Shown here: positions 6,132 through 7,642 of the stretch, one piece after another
How positions within the stretch are numbered: the first letter of the stretch is position 1
Layout: each line of letters opens with the position of its first letter
NCBI GenBank assembly: GCA_021799715.1
Contig: JAJYZY010000115.1
Location: forward strand, 1-7,642
From: Planctomycetota bacterium
GTDB lineage: Bacteria > Planctomycetota > Phycisphaerae > WQYP01
DNA: 7,642 bases
Direction: 5' to 3'
Made by a program: the position numbers and the translations under genes
Notes under the pieces: model-generated
The model's database searches: none
What the model saw: only the letters and a program-made list of their open reading frames with translations
Told to the model about the DNA's origin: nothing

Positions 6132-7253
6132 TTATTTCGTTTTTTGGGTCAGCTTATAAAATGGTAACTTTACCACTTTGGCGGCGGTGCGGGTGCCGCG
6201 AAGATCAATTTCCAGTGCAGTGCCTTCCGCGGCACAGGCAGGTTGCACGTAGGCCATGGCAATAACCCGCCCCAGCGTCGGGCTGCTGCCGCCGCTGGTT
6301 ATCGCGCCAACCTCGTGTCCGCCCGCCCACACCGTCATACCCTGCCGGGCAATGCGCGGGCCGTCAACCGCCAGACCAACGAGTTGGCGCGACGGACCAT
6401 TGCGCCGTATTTCCGCCAGTGCCGCTGAACCGATAAAGGATTTCTCCGCCGCCACCGCCCATTGCAATCCCGCGGCAATCGGATCTCCATTTTCATCAAG
6501 CTCATGGCCATACAGCGGCATCCCTCCTTCCAGCCGCAGGGTATCGCGCGCGCCCAGTCCGGCGGGCTGCAATGGCGCTTCGCTTATGTCCCGCCCCTGC
6601 TTGAAAAGCATGTTCATCGCCATCTGCGCAATTGTTGATCCGCAGATGATTTCAACCCCGTCTTCCCCGGTATAACCGCTGCGAAAAACTGTGAACTTGG
6701 CGATCAGATAACTTTGCGTCATAAAGTGATAGCGTTTCAGCGATGACACGGGCTCCGGCAGCATTTCATCAAGCAGTGCCATCACCCTGGGGCCTTGAAT
6801 CGCGATCATGGCCGACTGCATAGTCTCATCTTTTATCTGGTAGTCAAAGCCCGTGCTGTTGGCTTTGAACCACGCCAGCAACTTCAGCCGGTTCGACGCA
6901 TTGCACACCATGAGCCAGTGTTTATCAAACCGCGATACAATCACATCATCCATCACGCCGCCGTCAGCTTTACATATCAGGCTGTACAGGGACTGTCCCA
7001 CCACCGCACGGGATAAATCACGCGTGCATATATGCTGCAAAAATCGCAGCGCGTCGGGCCCGAAAAAGTGCAGCCGCCCCATGTGCGATACGTCAAAGAC
7101 GGATGCGGCTTTGCGCGTCTGCTCGTGTTCGGCGATAATGCCGCGGTAGGATAATGGCATGGCCCATCCGCCAAAATCCACCATTTTGGCACCCTGACGA
7201 AGATGAAAGTCATAAAAACACGTTTTTAACAATGGCGTCGGCGATGGCGTCAC
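6132..7253 (-). CDS. gcvT: Glycine cleavage system T protein (aminomethyltransferase)
   Basis: A 373-aa tetrahydrofolate-dependent aminomethyltransferase. It takes the aminomethyl group from lipoylated GcvH and yields 5,10-methylene-THF and ammonia. Signatures in order: LKTCFYDFHLRQGAKMVDFGGWAMPL near the N-terminus (in family members the folate-binding half begins here), DVSHMGRLHFFG, GGVMDDVIV at 98-106 with the acidic pair D102/D103 that includes the family's key aspartate, FRSGYTGEDGVEI at 190-202, GARDTLRLEGGMPLYGHEL, and TSGGSSPTLGRVIAMAYV near the C-terminus. Length matches the usual 360-375 aa. The start is GTG at 7253-7251, with AGGAG at 7264-7260 six nt upstream; this puts the N-terminus where the family's begins. 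The frame stays open to an ATG at 7328, but that extension has no family resemblance. gcvH follows after 98 bp; gcvP is not in the window. Confidence 0.97.
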   Translation of the reverse strand: MTPSPTPLLKTCFYDFHLRQGAKMVDFGGWAMPLSYRGIIAEHEQTRKAASVFDVSHMGRLHFFGPDALRFLQHICTRDLSRAVVGQSLYSLICKADGGVMDDVIVSRFDKHWLMVCNASNRLKLLAWFKANSTGFDYQIKDETMQSAMIAIQGPRVMALLDEMLPEPVSSLKRYHFMTQSYLIAKFTVFRSGYTGEDGVEIICGSTIAQMAMNMLFKQGRDISEAPLQPAGLGARDTLRLEGGMPLYGHELDENGDPIAAGLQWAVAAEKSFIGSAALAEIRRNGPSRQLVGLAVDGPRIARQGMTVWAGGHEVGAITSGGSSPTLGRVIAMAYVQPACAAEGTALEIDLRGTRTAAKVVKLPFYKLTQKTK

Positions 7254-7259
7254 AAAACA

Positions 7260-7266
7260 CTCCTCT
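7260..7266 (-). promoter_or_regulatory. Shine-Dalgarno deciding the GTG start of gcvT
   Basis: The minus strand reads AGAGGAG, then six nt (TGTTTT), then GTG. This is the strongest ribosome-binding site near the gene. It rules in the GTG at 7253 over the more distant ATG at 7328. Confidence 0.7.
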
Positions 7267-7323
7267 AAACCTCCGCAAGGATAAGCAAACTCCGTTACCT
7301 GGCAAGCGCATGGTGTGCCCGAT

Positions 7324-7355
7324 GACAAAATGAGCCGTCAGGTCCCGACAAAATG
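7324..7355. repeat. Two direct copies of GACAAAATG, 23 bp apart, upstream of gcvT
   Basis: GACAAAATG occurs at 7324-7332 and 7347-7355, each preceded by a C-rich block (CCCGAT, GTCCC) and followed by a purine. A looser relative, CAAATTGACCCA, lies near 7397-7408. The period is about two helical turns. This fits either paired protein-binding sites ahead of gcvT or a remnant of a mobile-element end with repeated transposase sites. No transposase fragment is visible. Confidence 0.4.
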
Positions 7356-7493
7356 GGATTTTTCACATGCCGTCTTTGCGCCCGTCCAATTACACCAAAT
7401 TGACCCATCCGCGCAGATTCGCGGCCGGGTGGCTGGTGTAGCCATGGCAAACCCGACTTTGATTGTGCCTCGATTTTACGCAGTGCTGTGATC

Positions 7494-7505
7494 CGCCAAT
7501 TGGCG
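7494..7505. repeat. 12-bp perfect palindrome after the barrel-protein stop
   Basis: CGCCAATTGGCG is self-complementary and begins one base beyond the TAA (7509-7507) on the minus strand. As RNA it would give only a 4-bp stem with an AATT loop and no T-run, so it is a poor terminator. A protein site is possible. Confidence 0.35.
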
Positions 7506-7506
7506 A

Positions 7507-7642
7507 TTAAAAGCTCACCGCCACACCGGCCATGATGGTCTGGGCAAATTGCCGATGATCGCCTACCTGGGTTTCATAGTTCACAAACAACGATACCTGC
7601 TGCGTGATATACCCGCTGGCTCCAAGGCCCAGTAGAGCCGAA
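7507..7642 (-). CDS. C-terminal end of an outer-membrane beta-barrel protein, probably an autotransporter
   Basis: Only the last 44 residues are present; the gene continues past the right edge of the window. They read SALLGLGASGYIT, then QQVSLFVNYETQVG, and end TIMAGVAVSF. This is the alternating polar/apolar pattern of amphipathic beta-strands, including the gly-rich hairpin and terminal phenylalanine that the Bam machinery recognises as an outer-membrane signal. The G-L-G-A-x-G-Y-x-T and Y-E-T pattern is typical of the last strands of the type V autotransporter barrel. The passenger or function cannot be seen. The gene ends 253 bp before gcvT on the same strand and looks like a separate unit. 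Confidence 0.65.
   Translation of the reverse strand, partial: SALLGLGASGYITQQVSLFVNYETQVGDHRQFAQTIMAGVAVSF

Larger units (their letters stand above)
7254..7506. other. 253-bp intergenic region between the barrel gene and gcvT
   Basis: No convincing open frame, RNA gene or complete promoter is visible. It holds the gcvT ribosome-binding site and the GACAAAATG pair. It also has a 5-bp stem/5-nt loop TGGCT-GGTGT-AGCCA at 7430-7444 and a 12-bp perfect palindrome CGCCAATTGGCG at 7494-7505, starting just after the upstream gene's stop. I looked for a glycine riboswitch, which often precedes gcvT, and did not recognise its conserved core. Confidence 0.6.

Noticed and set aside
7254..7328. A 25-codon N-terminal extension of GcvT to the ATG at 7328
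   Set aside because: The extension has no family resemblance, while GTG at 7253 has a strong AGGAG six nt upstream and gives the normal N-terminus.
7254..7506. Glycine riboswitch upstream of gcvT
   Set aside because: I could not find the conserved core or tandem aptamer arrangement by eye; a covariance-model scan would decide.

Overview
The window looks like a chromosomal stretch of a Gram-negative (diderm), moderately GC-rich bacterium. The two LptF/LptG-type permeases, a predicted lipoprotein and an outer-membrane barrel C-terminus all imply an outer membrane. Three things make a Planctomycetota/PVC-type bacterium (perhaps Phycisphaerae-like) my best guess: a ThuA domain joined to a Gfo/Idh/MocA oxidoreductase, an unusually long LptF, and GcvH wording such as AVDELSDVTFVDLP. 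This is inference from protein flavour and cannot be settled without a search.

Layout, left to right. (1) 1-321, minus: the N-terminal part of a lipoprotein alpha/beta hydrolase, cut by the window edge. (2) 322-429: a divergent intergenic region with back-to-back promoter-like boxes. (3) 430-1107, plus: a short protein resembling only the N-terminal Rossmann half of a GT4-type glycosyltransferase. (4) 1200-2831, plus: a 543-aa ThuA + Gfo/Idh/MocA fusion, preceded by a 7-bp inverted repeat in its leader. (5) 2838-4508 and 4521-5651, plus: lptF and lptG homologues, packed 6 and 12 bp apart behind the fusion gene. (6) 5656-6033 and 6132-7253, minus: gcvH and gcvT, transcribed as gcvT-gcvH and converging on lptG with only 4 bp between stop codons. 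(7) 7254-7506: an intergenic stretch with short repeats. (8) 7507-7642, minus: the last 44 residues of an outer-membrane beta-barrel, probably an autotransporter.

Functionally there are three blocks. The plus-strand block joins a probable sugar-oxidising enzyme to the membrane pair that extracts lipopolysaccharide (with LptB and LptC, neither visible here). The minus-strand gcvTH block encodes two of the glycine cleavage components, without gcvP in the window. The flanks encode envelope-associated proteins.

The most interesting points are the single-chain ThuA/ThuB-like fusion, the roughly 190 extra periplasmic residues in LptF (possibly a built-in second beta-domain resembling LptC/LptA), and the small symmetric hairpin that contains both stop codons at the lptG/gcvH junction. 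I saw no tRNA, rRNA, CRISPR array or intact mobile element.
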